DNA of 7,438 bases from JAHFOW01 sp964370795 (GTDB lineage Bacteria > Planctomycetota > Brocadiia > Brocadiales > Brocadiaceae). The notes beneath the pieces are model-generated. The model saw only the letters and a program-made list of their open reading frames with translations, searched no databases and was not told the DNA's origin. Made by a program: the position numbers and the translations under genes. Position 1 is the stretch's first letter. Every line of letters begins with the position of its first letter. Shown here piece after piece: positions 1 to 6,186 of the stretch. The DNA lies in contig CAYJME010000169.1 of NCBI GenBank assembly GCA_964370795.1, positions 1-7,438 of the forward strand, read 5' to 3'.

Positions 1-35
1 GGATACATCAAATAATTTACAAATGGCCTATTGAC

Positions 36-218
36 TTAGCCCGACTTTCGCAATTCGCATCAAAAAACAGTTGTTTTTTGGCATCTATCGCCAGGCAACC
101 CTTGATATTAAAGGAGTGGATTTTCAAAATGGCTTGTAGTGCCGACCTTTTAATGCGACCCCTTGAATTTACTGGCTTAGCGGCTTGTCTACCCCTCGAA
201 TTGCGAAGGTCGGGTTAA
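36..218. repeat. MITE-like element bounded by 22-base inverted repeats
   Basis: The ends at 36-57 and 197-218 are inverted copies of each other, matching at 20 of 22 positions. Both mismatches are G/A or T/C transitions, which would still pair as G-U in a plus-strand transcript. The outermost bases are TTA on the left and TAA on the right, so a TA target duplication (37-38 and 216-217) is possible. That would suit mobilisation by an IS630/Tc1-type transposase, but this is inference. The interior of about 140 bases holds a small A/T hairpin at 61-80 (8-bp stem, 4-base loop) and no recognisable transposase. It sits just downstream of the tRNA-Asn terminator, outside any operon, a typical place for such an insertion. 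It could instead be the remnant of a larger insertion sequence or a structured RNA. The inverted repeat is certain; the mobile-element reading is not. Confidence 0.5.
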
Positions 219-224
219 TGGAAA

Positions 225-270
225 AAACAAAAAAGCCCTTTAGCTTTTACGCTAAAGGGCTTTTTTGTTT
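225..270 (-). terminator. Intrinsic terminator, bidirectional, after tRNA-Asn
   Basis: Bases 225-244 and 251-270 are perfect reverse complements: a 20-bp stem around a 6-base loop (245-250). The core is GCCCTTTAGC/GCTAAAGGGC, flanked by A runs on one side and T runs on the other, so a GC-containing hairpin is followed by U-rich RNA in either direction. On the minus strand it starts 4 bases after the encoded CCA of tRNA-Asn, so it most likely ends that transcript and any read-through from accD. On the plus strand it could stop transcripts coming from the left edge. Confidence 0.9.
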
Positions 271-274
271 TTAT

Positions 275-349
275 TGGCTCCCCCGGTAGGATTCGAACCT
301 ACAACCAACCGGTTAACAGCCGGCTACTCTACCATTGAGCTACAGGGGA
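275..349 (-). tRNA. tRNA-Asn (anticodon GTT)
   Basis: The minus strand folds into a full cloverleaf. The acceptor stem is TCCCCTG (349-343) with CGGGGGA (285-279), including one T-G pair, followed by discriminator G (278) and an encoded CCA (277-275). The anticodon loop reads CTGTTAA with the GTT anticodon at 317-315, which decodes AAC and AAU. The T arm contains the usual GTTCGAATCC. It lies 122 bases downstream of accD in the same direction and 4 bases before a strong terminator. A TAAGAT at 365-360 could be its -10 box, but no convincing -35 accompanies it, so it may instead be processed from an accD read-through transcript. Confidence 0.97.
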
Positions 350-471
350 ATTTTTTAATATCTTACCGCAAAGACGTGAAAAAGAAAGAGGATGAGATGT
401 TAGAATACTTAATGCCCTATCTTCCCGACTTCTTAGCTTCACTTAGTCCTCCCATGAGGCGTGCGGAACTA

Positions 472-1290
472 TTATGATTGTTTTAAATAATTAAGCAATC
501 GGGATATTTCTTTTTTCATGTCCTGACGGGGGACAATCATGTCAAGGAAGCCATGTTCTAACAGGAATTCAGCAGTCTGGAATCCCTTGGGAAGGGCACG
601 TTTTATTGTTTCCTGAATGACCCTTGGTCCGGCAAAACCGATGAGCGCCTTTGGTTCTGCTATGGTAATATCTGCCTGCGAGGCAAAACTTGCCATGACG
701 CCGCCCAATGACGGGTCTGTCAGGATTGAAATATATAAGCCACCAGATTCACGGAATCGGGCTATGGCAGCGCTTGTCTTTGCCATCTGCATCAATGAAA
801 AAACCCCTTCCTGCATACGTGCGCCGCCGCCTGAACCGGAAACCATAATCAAAGGGACTTTTAACTCTGTGGCTTTTTCTGCAAGTCGCGCAATCTTTTC
901 ACCTACCACAGAACCCATGCTTCCCATAATAAATGCAGGATCGGTGATTCCAACCATTACTTCCCGCCCGCAGACCTTTCCTTTTCCCACAATTATTGCC
1001 TCTTTGAGGCCGGTTTTTTGTTGTTCTGCGGACACCCTTTCAGGATAGGTTACCCGATCCTGAAAATTTAAAGGGTCGCGGGGCGTTATATTAGCCCACA
1101 TTTCTTCGAAGCTGTTCTCGTCAAGCAACAGTTTTAACCGATCCCGGCTGAATATGCGGAAATGGTAGTTGCATTCGGGGCAGACATGCATTCCTTCCTC
1201 AACGGTTTTTTTGTATACCAGACCCTTGCAGCCATCACATCGCACCCACAAGCCATTGGGCATGTCCTTTTTTTTTCTGAAAAAAACCAA
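472..1290 (-). CDS. accD: Acetyl-CoA carboxylase carboxyltransferase subunit beta
   Basis: AccD is the beta subunit of the carboxyltransferase half of acetyl-CoA carboxylase. With AccA it moves CO2 from carboxybiotin on AccB to acetyl-CoA, giving malonyl-CoA for fatty acid synthesis in the cytoplasm. The 272-residue protein has the family's N-terminal zinc ribbon (C18-x2-C21 and C37-x2-C40). A crotonase-fold domain follows with SGSGGGARMQEG (151-162), TDPSLGGVMASFA (191-203) and EPKALIGFAGPRVI (212-225). The length is normal for a bacterial AccD without a long C-terminal tail. I chose the TTG start at 1290-1288 because AGGAG lies 8 bases upstream. The first ATG (1263-1261) has its purine-rich stretch too close and would leave a shorter N-terminus before the zinc ribbon. 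Codons 5-8 contain an A9 run on the coding strand. It lies 124 bases after rpe; accA is not in the window. Confidence 0.96.
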   Translation of the reverse strand: MVFFRKKKDMPNGLWVRCDGCKGLVYKKTVEEGMHVCPECNYHFRIFSRDRLKLLLDENSFEEMWANITPRDPLNFQDRVTYPERVSAEQQKTGLKEAIIVGKGKVCGREVMVGITDPAFIMGSMGSVVGEKIARLAEKATELKVPLIMVSGSGGGARMQEGVFSLMQMAKTSAAIARFRESGGLYISILTDPSLGGVMASFASQADITIAEPKALIGFAGPRVIQETIKRALPKGFQTAEFLLEHGFLDMIVPRQDMKKEISRLLNYLKQS

Positions 1291-1299
1291 GTATGGTTC

Positions 1300-1304
1300 T
1301 CCTA
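1300..1304 (-). promoter_or_regulatory. Ribosome binding site that decides the accD TTG start
   Basis: The minus strand reads AGGAG here, followed by 8 bases and then TTG at 1290-1288. This is near-ideal spacing and is the main reason for preferring the TTG codon over the in-frame ATG nine codons further in. Confidence 0.7.
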
Positions 1305-1350
1305 CATGTTAGAAATACCTAATAATTCAAAAGAGCGAATGTACGTAGAT

Positions 1351-1378
1351 AGTGTATAATTTTTTCGTGAAAAAACAA
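1351..1378 (-). promoter_or_regulatory. Possible sigma70-type promoter for accD
   Basis: In the 124-base rpe-accD gap the minus strand has TTGTTT (1378-1373), 16 bases, then TACACT (1356-1351); an overlapping TATACA lies at 1358-1353. The -35 match is weak (three of six) and the region is A/T-rich, so chance similarity is likely. The length of the gap is the better argument for a separate accD promoter. I see no intrinsic terminator between rpe and accD, so read-through from the gap operon is also possible. Confidence 0.3.
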
Positions 1379-1414
1379 GTAATTTTTTAACTAAATGCAG
1401 CCGTAAAAAAGTCT

Positions 1415-2113
1415 TTACGCAGAAACTCTCTTGCGGTATTCTTCACGCGCTGTTTGTTCTGCAATGTGTCTAAGGGTCTTTATGGCGTTCGCCGGGTCGC
1501 CATTTTTGTAGATAGCAGATGCAGCAACGATGAAGTTTGCCCCATGCCTGACGGCATCGATAACGGTTTCCGTTGTGATACCACCATCCACGGCGATGTC
1601 TACTTCGTTTGTTACGAGACTGCGCAATCTGGTTATCTTTGATAAGACATCGGGTATAAATTTCTGACCGTCAAATCCAGGGTTTACCGACATGACAAGT
1701 ACCAGGTCAATATCATCAAGCAGGTCTTCGATTGATTTTGATTTTGTGTCCGGGTTGAGCGATACGCCTGTCTTGAGTCCTGTTTTTTTGATAAGTGAGA
1801 TAATATCCTTCGGATGTTTTGTCGTTTCTATATGAAAGGTTAGATAGTCACCTTTGCCAGCCACCTTTGCAAATGCCTCAATATATTTTTCGGGACGTTC
1901 GATCATCAGGTGAATATCCAGAGGCACATGGGTAATGTTTTTTATTCCCTTTATGATAAAGGGTCCCATGGTTATATTGGGGACAAAGTGGCCATCCATA
2001 ACATCGATATGGATCATATCGATGCCTGCCATTTCTACCTTTTTTATATCTTCCTCGAAACGAACGGGATTAGCGGCCAGGATGGATGCTGCGATTTTTA
2101 TTTTAGGCTGCAT
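1415..2113 (-). CDS. rpe: Ribulose-phosphate 3-epimerase
   Basis: Rpe interconverts D-ribulose 5-phosphate and D-xylulose 5-phosphate in the cytoplasm, in the non-oxidative pentose phosphate pathway and, where present, the Calvin cycle. The 232-residue protein is a complete TIM barrel of usual length. Family landmarks are all present: S10 in AASILAA, the metal and catalytic motif HIDVMDGHFVPN (35-46, with H35, D37 and D40), H68 in DIHLMIERP, the phosphate-binding loop MSVNPGFDGQKF (141-152), and the second catalytic aspartate D176 in VDGGI. The ATG start lies only 6 bases after the pgk stop codon, and its nearest purine-rich stretch (AAAAAGG) falls inside the pgk 3' end. Translation is therefore probably coupled to pgk. 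Sequence identity looks high along the whole length, with no sign of damage. Confidence 0.97.
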   Translation of the reverse strand: MQPKIKIAASILAANPVRFEEDIKKVEMAGIDMIHIDVMDGHFVPNITMGPFIIKGIKNITHVPLDIHLMIERPEKYIEAFAKVAGKGDYLTFHIETTKHPKDIISLIKKTGLKTGVSLNPDTKSKSIEDLLDDIDLVLVMSVNPGFDGQKFIPDVLSKITRLRSLVTNEVDIAVDGGITTETVIDAVRHGANFIVAASAIYKNGDPANAIKTLRHIAEQTAREEYRKRVSA

Positions 2114-2119
2114 GTGTTT

Positions 2120-3316
2120 TTAAACCTTTTTGTCCGATAGTGAAGCAATGCCGGGGAGTTCTCCTCCTTCTAACAATTTCAGGAATGCGCCGCCACCTGT
2201 GGAAATAAACGATACTTCGTGCGTCTTTCCTGATTTGTGAAATGCCATATCTGTGTCGCCACCGCCAACAATAGTTAATGCATGAGAGCTGGTGACTGTG
2301 TCAACCATAGCATAAGTACCACGACTAAAGGCGTCATACTCGAATGCTCCCATAGGACCGTTCCATATAATTGTCTTTGCGTCCTGGATTGCTTCTTTAA
2401 AGAGCATTGTCGTTGCAGGGCCAATATCAAGAGCAATCCATTTTTCGGGAATTTCCTGAAAGGGGACGAGCTTTGTTTCCGCGGTGTTGTCAAATTTTTC
2501 TGCAACAACAAAGTCTACGGGCAGATAAAGCTTTGTGCCGTTTCGCCTGGAAATATCCATCAAATTTTTAACCACATCGAGCATGCCGTCTTCGACCAGG
2601 GATTGACCAACCCCAATACCCTGTGCCTTCAGAAAGGTAAATGCCATGGCCCCGCCAATAAGGACCTTATCCATTTTTCTTGCCAGATTTTCAATAATCT
2701 TTATCTTGTCAGAGACCTTTGCCCCGCCTAAAAGCGCCACAACGGGTCGCATGGGGTTATTCACAGCCTTCTCAAAATAATCGATTTCCTTCTTCAGTAA
2801 AAAACCGGCAGCCGATGGAACAAAGCTGTCAATACCAACCATTGATGCGTGCTTTCTGTGGCAATTTCCGAATGCGTCCTGTACGAATACATCGCATAAA
2901 CTCGCCAGCTCTTTTGAGAATTGTGGGTCGTTTTTTTCTTCTGCGGAATAAAACCTGAGATTTTCTAATAAGAGGACGTCGCCATACCGCATTTCATCAA
3001 TTTGTTTTTTTACCTGCGGGCCAATGCAGTCCTTTGCCATGATTACCTTTGCCCTGTCCCGTAGATAACCTTGTAGTCTCACAGCAACAGGATCAAGGGT
3101 ATATTTGGGGTTTGCCTTACCATCGGGTCTCCCCAGATGTGACGCAATGATGACCTTTGCGCATTCATCGAGGAGAAAATTAATGGTCGGCATGGTTGCC
3201 CTTATTCGGGAGTCATCGGTGATATTTCCGAAATCATCGAAGGGCACATTATAATCAGTACGTACCAAAACCCTCTTTTTGTGAACGTCCAGGTCTTTTA
3301 TAAATAATTTGTTCAT
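2120..3316 (-). CDS. pgk: Phosphoglycerate kinase
   Basis: PGK transfers phosphate between 1,3-bisphosphoglycerate and ADP, giving 3-phosphoglycerate and ATP, and works in reverse in gluconeogenesis or CO2 fixation. The 398-residue cytoplasmic protein has the normal two-lobed length. The N-lobe shows RVLVRTDYNVPFD (15-27, with substrate residues D21 and N23), R37 in DDSRI, SHLGRP (59-64), R121 in LLENLRF, and R154 in GNCHRKHAS (150-158). The C-lobe shows the nucleotide-site motifs GGAKVSDK (197-204), GGGDT (351-355) and TGGGA (373-377). Two signatures differ from the commonest bacterial forms: DYNVP for DFNVP, and GNCHRKHAS for GTAHRAHAS. Key arginines and histidines are kept, so I expect a working enzyme. 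It starts 24 bases after gap and ends 6 bases before rpe. No clear Shine-Dalgarno precedes the ATG, which suggests translational coupling to gap. Confidence 0.98.
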   Translation of the reverse strand: MNKLFIKDLDVHKKRVLVRTDYNVPFDDFGNITDDSRIRATMPTINFLLDECAKVIIASHLGRPDGKANPKYTLDPVAVRLQGYLRDRAKVIMAKDCIGPQVKKQIDEMRYGDVLLLENLRFYSAEEKNDPQFSKELASLCDVFVQDAFGNCHRKHASMVGIDSFVPSAAGFLLKKEIDYFEKAVNNPMRPVVALLGGAKVSDKIKIIENLARKMDKVLIGGAMAFTFLKAQGIGVGQSLVEDGMLDVVKNLMDISRRNGTKLYLPVDFVVAEKFDNTAETKLVPFQEIPEKWIALDIGPATTMLFKEAIQDAKTIIWNGPMGAFEYDAFSRGTYAMVDTVTSSHALTIVGGGDTDMAFHKSGKTHEVSFISTGGGAFLKLLEGGELPGIASLSDKKV

Positions 3317-3340
3317 AGGATAAGCCAGTGCATGAGTTGT

Positions 3341-4342
3341 TTATAAGCGAGCGACCATTTCAATGAGGTCTACCATACGATTTGAAAATCCCCATTCATT
3401 GTCGTACCACGAAATCACTTTTACCATACGTTTGTCAATCACGTACGTTAAAGCAGCATCGAAGATGCTTGAATGAGTGTTTCCAATGATGTCAGAAGAT
3501 ACCACGGGGTCTTCGCAATATTCCAGAATACCTTTTAATTCTCCCTCGGCAGCTTTTTTCATGGCAGTGTTAACGGTTTCTGCGGTGACGTCTTTTGATA
3601 CCATTGCAACGAGGTCTGTTACAGAACCGTTTGGCACCGGAACGCGCATGGCCAGACCGTCTAACTTGCCTTTTAATGAAGGGATTACTTCTCCGATGGC
3701 CTTGGCTGCGCCGGTTGTTGTTGGGATAATGTTCAATGCGGCTGCGCGCGCGCGCCTCAGGTCTTTGTGGAAAAAATCAATGATGCGCTGGTCATTGGTA
3801 TATGCGTGGATGGTTGTCATGAGCCCCTTTTCGATCCCAAAATTGTCATTGAGCGCTTTTGCTAAGGGCGCAAGACAATTTGTCGTGCATGAGGCGTTTG
3901 ATACGATTTTATGTTCTGGTTTTAAATCTTTATTATTAACACCCACGACAATGGTGGCGTCTATTTTGTCTTTGGCTGGGGCTGAAAGGATAACTCTTTT
4001 TGCCCCTGCTTCTAAATGTTTGGCGCAATCTGCCCTGGAGGTGAAAATGCCTGTTGATTCGATAACAATATCCACCCCAAGCGATTTCCATGGTAATTTT
4101 GCGGGGTCTTTCTCCATAATCAAACCGATCTCTTTGCCATTTACGACTAAGGATTTTTCTTTTGCTTGGATTGTTCCATTGAATTTACCGTGAATTGTAT
4201 CGTACTTTAATAACGTTGCCAGGGAAGTTGAATCGGCCAGGTCGTTGATTGCCAGCACATCAATACCACCACGTTGAGCAATGACACGAAAGACATTTCG
4301 TCCAATTCTTCCGAATCCGTTAATTCCTACCCTTATAGCCAT
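3341..4342 (-). CDS. gap: Type I glyceraldehyde-3-phosphate dehydrogenase
   Basis: GAPDH oxidises and phosphorylates glyceraldehyde 3-phosphate to 1,3-bisphosphoglycerate with NAD(P), reversibly, and feeds PGK encoded next door. The 333-residue protein has the Rossmann motif NGFGRIGR (8-15), D34 in INDLAD (usual for NAD preference), the catalytic motif SNASCTTNC (148-156) with nucleophile C152, and H179 in TTIHAYTNDQ. RRARAAALNIIPTTTG follows at about 196-211, and the C-terminal SWYDNEWGFSNR is present. Length and motifs are fully typical. It is the first gene of the gap-pgk-rpe operon. AAAGGA lies 9 bases before the ATG, and a strong promoter lies about 100 bases upstream. Cofactor choice (NAD versus NADP) is inferred only from D34. 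Confidence 0.98.
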   Translation of the reverse strand: MAIRVGINGFGRIGRNVFRVIAQRGGIDVLAINDLADSTSLATLLKYDTIHGKFNGTIQAKEKSLVVNGKEIGLIMEKDPAKLPWKSLGVDIVIESTGIFTSRADCAKHLEAGAKRVILSAPAKDKIDATIVVGVNNKDLKPEHKIVSNASCTTNCLAPLAKALNDNFGIEKGLMTTIHAYTNDQRIIDFFHKDLRRARAAALNIIPTTTGAAKAIGEVIPSLKGKLDGLAMRVPVPNGSVTDLVAMVSKDVTAETVNTAMKKAAEGELKGILEYCEDPVVSSDIIGNTHSSIFDAALTYVIDKRMVKVISWYDNEWGFSNRMVDLIEMVARL

Positions 4343-4351
4343 ATATAATTA

Positions 4352-4357
4352 TCCTTT
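4352..4357 (-). promoter_or_regulatory. Ribosome binding site of gap
   Basis: AAAGGA on the minus strand, 9 bases before the ATG at 4342-4340, supports that start codon. Confidence 0.7.
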
Positions 4358-4445
4358 ACCTATGATCTATATTGTTATAATATTGTCTAGATTTTTTTAA
4401 TAGAACTGTAGAGAAGCCAAAAAATAATAAATTAAGAAAGCAATT

Positions 4446-4473
4446 ATTCTAATAGATAACCGATAATTGTCAA
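4446..4473 (-). promoter_or_regulatory. Sigma70-type promoter of the gap-pgk-rpe operon
   Basis: The minus strand has a perfect -35 box TTGACA (4473-4468), a 16-base spacer, and TAGAAT (4451-4446), five of six to the -10 consensus. Transcription should begin near 4439, leaving an A/T-rich leader of roughly 95 bases before gap. It lies between tRNA-Val and gap, so the operon need not depend on the tRNA promoter. Confidence 0.75.
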
Positions 4474-4529
4474 GTATTTAATGGATTTACAAGTGTTTCA
4501 CTTTTGTTGCGTCAAGGTTCTTAAAGATA

Positions 4530-4605
4530 TGGTGGGCGCTAGTGGATTCGAACCACTGATCCCTTGCGTGTGAAGCAAGTGCTCTAGCCACTGAGCCAAG
4601 CGCCC
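4530..4605 (-). tRNA. tRNA-Val (anticodon CAC)
   Basis: The minus strand folds perfectly. The acceptor stem is GGGCGCT (4605-4599) with AGCGCCC (4540-4534), then discriminator A (4533) and an encoded CCA (4532-4530). The D stem is GCTC/GAGC, the anticodon stem CTTGC/GCAAG, and the T stem AGTGG/CCACT around TTCGAAT. The seven-base anticodon loop TTCACAC places CAC at 4572-4570, reading valine codon GUG. A CAC isoacceptor implies at least one other valine tRNA elsewhere in the genome for the remaining GUN codons. No intrinsic terminator is visible between it and the gap promoter; the short AAGTG/CACTT hairpin there lacks a T run. Confidence 0.97.
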
Positions 4606-4628
4606 GTTTGTGAAAGGGGAATTGATTT

Positions 4629-4656
4629 ATTATACTAATTTTAGTATTTATAGCAA
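4629..4656 (-). promoter_or_regulatory. Sigma70-type promoter of tRNA-Val
   Basis: The minus strand shows TTGCTA (4656-4651, four of six to consensus), a 16-base spacer, and a perfect TATAAT (4634-4629). The predicted start near 4622 would give a 5' leader of about 17 bases before the mature tRNA at 4605, a normal distance. A 16-base perfect inverted repeat (ATACTA, 4 bases, TAGTAT; 4632-4647) overlaps the spacer and -10 box. It may be an operator or only a result of A/T richness. Confidence 0.65.
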
Positions 4657-4758
4657 TACATTTTGCTTTTAACATCTTTCCCATGAGTAACTTTTGAAAC
4701 ATTCCTTTACCGGTGTCGGGTATCGCGGTGTTGGTTGCGTCTATGCTGTGCTATGATT

Positions 4759-6126
4759 TTACAAATCATCGAGCTTTGTATCGGGTTCATCGGGTGTTTC
4801 AACGGAAATTCGCGTAATCTTATCTATCGGTGTAATCTCTTCAATATTTTTCTTGCTTCCCGCCCCCAGATCCTTGAATTTTCGAGCAGAAGGGAGCACG
4901 CGTCCTTCAAATGAGGCTATTGCCGCGTTAAATGACTCCACTGCCCTGCCAAGAGAGCCTCCAAGTTTTGAAAGGTGTTCCACCATCGTGGCTATCCGCT
5001 CATGGAGTTCCTGGCCGAGTTCGCTGATCTTCTGCGCATTTTCGGCGATTTGTTCCTGTCGCCACCCGTAGTGTACCGCACGGAGGAGCGCAATCAGGGT
5101 TGTTGGCGTTGCGAGGATGACACGCTGGTTAACCCCTTCTTCAATCAGCGCCGGATCTTGCTCTAATGCCGCGCTAAAAAATGATTCGCCAGGCAGGAAG
5201 AGGACGACAAATTCAGGCGTGGGTTGAAACTGGTCCCAGTAGGATTTTGCGCTGAGTTTTGTTATATGATTTCGAATCTGTTGCGCATGGCTGTTCATCC
5301 TTGATAAACGCATCTCGTCATTGGGGGATTCTAATGCATCGAGGTAGGCCTGAAGGGGAGCCTTAGCATCGATGATAATATGTTTATTGCCGGGTAGTCG
5401 CACAAGGACATCGGGGCGTAAACGCCCGTCTTCTGTTATTGCGGTTTGTTGTTGATAGAAATCGCAATATTCGATCATTCCTGCAATCTCAGCGACCCGT
5501 TTGAGTTGAATTTCACCCCAGTGGCCCCGTACTGCCGGGGTGCGAAGCGCCTTGACCAGATTCCCTGTTTCGGACTGGAGCTTTTCCTGCGTTGTGATGA
5601 GGGATTTGACCTGTTCTGTCAGACTTCCGTAAGCATGTTGACGCGTCTTCTCTAATTCTCTGATCTGGGTATCTACCTTTTCCAGTGATTCTTTAATAGG
5701 GGTAACGAGGTTTTCTACAGACTTTTGTCTTTGCTCCAGATCTCCCTTTGCTTCTGTCTGGTATCTTTCAAGGGTTGTTTTTGCCAGTTCAAGAAAGGTC
5801 TGATTGTTGCTTCTCAGCGCCTCAGAAGAGAGAGCTTTAAAGGCGTCTTGCAATCTTACGGTAGCTTCATTCAGGATGGCTAATTTTTCATGTGCAGTCT
5901 TGCGTTCGTGTTCAAGGGTGGTTTCCAGCCTGACAACCGATTGTTGAAGCGCAGAGATAATTTCATTCTTTTGTCCCAGAATAGTTTGTGTATGTATTAA
6001 ATCTTCTTGCGCTATGGCAAGCCGTTCGTTCAACATGGTAAGTCGCGGCCTGCCGATTAACCAAATAATAATACTCCCTGACAAAATACCGCCAATTGCC
6101 GCAATGATTAACCAATAAATATCCAT
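4759..6126 (-). CDS. rmuC: RmuC family protein, membrane-anchored, nuclease-like
   Basis: RmuC proteins were first linked to limiting inversions at short inverted repeats; their biochemical activity is still poorly defined. The 455-residue product begins with one hydrophobic helix (about 4-24), then a long heptad-rich coiled coil (about 30-195), then the RmuC domain (about 196-415). Family motifs are RGHWGEIQLKR (200-210), RPDVLVRLPGNKHIIIDAK (237-255), VVLFLPGESFFSAALEQDP (307-325) and the ATPTTLIALLRAVHYGWRQE block (339-358). P238-D239 with D253-x-K255 fits a PD-(D/E)XK nuclease-like core. The C-terminal 40 residues are polar and probably disordered. It is a separate unit: 112 bases from the upstream ATPase gene, with tRNA-Val 153 bases downstream. 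No clear Shine-Dalgarno precedes the ATG, but that start places the membrane helix at the N-terminus as expected. Confidence 0.93.
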   Translation of the reverse strand: MDIYWLIIAAIGGILSGSIIIWLIGRPRLTMLNERLAIAQEDLIHTQTILGQKNEIISALQQSVVRLETTLEHERKTAHEKLAILNEATVRLQDAFKALSSEALRSNNQTFLELAKTTLERYQTEAKGDLEQRQKSVENLVTPIKESLEKVDTQIRELEKTRQHAYGSLTEQVKSLITTQEKLQSETGNLVKALRTPAVRGHWGEIQLKRVAEIAGMIEYCDFYQQQTAITEDGRLRPDVLVRLPGNKHIIIDAKAPLQAYLDALESPNDEMRLSRMNSHAQQIRNHITKLSAKSYWDQFQPTPEFVVLFLPGESFFSAALEQDPALIEEGVNQRVILATPTTLIALLRAVHYGWRQEQIAENAQKISELGQELHERIATMVEHLSKLGGSLGRAVESFNAAIASFEGRVLPSARKFKDLGAGSKKNIEEITPIDKITRISVETPDEPDTKLDDL

Positions 6127-6186
6127 ATTGGAGTGAGTATATAAAGAGAGATTAAAAAGGGCAAGGGGAAATCTGCGCCACCAGTA

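Noticed and set aside
61..80. CAAAAAAC/GTTTTTTG hairpin considered as a separate terminator
   Set aside because: The stem has only two G-C pairs and no T run follows the stem on either strand. It is better described as internal structure of the 36-218 element.
265..477. 70-codon plus-strand ORF beginning beside the terminator
   Set aside because: Its first third is the antisense of tRNA-Asn (the VGFEPTTNRL type of translation often mis-annotated as protein), and the rest has no recognisable sequence.
1402..1419. Perfect 6-bp hairpin (CGTAAA/TTTACG) across the rpe stop codon, considered as a terminator
   Set aside because: The stem is short and A/T-rich, and it is not followed by a T run on the minus strand.
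3477..4193. 238-codon plus-strand ORF antisense to gap
   Set aside because: It is an open shadow frame opposite a clearly conserved GAPDH, with no recognisable domain. The same applies to the shorter antisense frames over accD, rpe, pgk, rmuC and the ATPase gene.
4487..4702. 71-codon minus-strand ORF covering tRNA-Val
   Set aside because: It runs through the tRNA gene and its promoter. The translated RALGSVARALASHARDQWFES segment is tRNA sequence read as protein.
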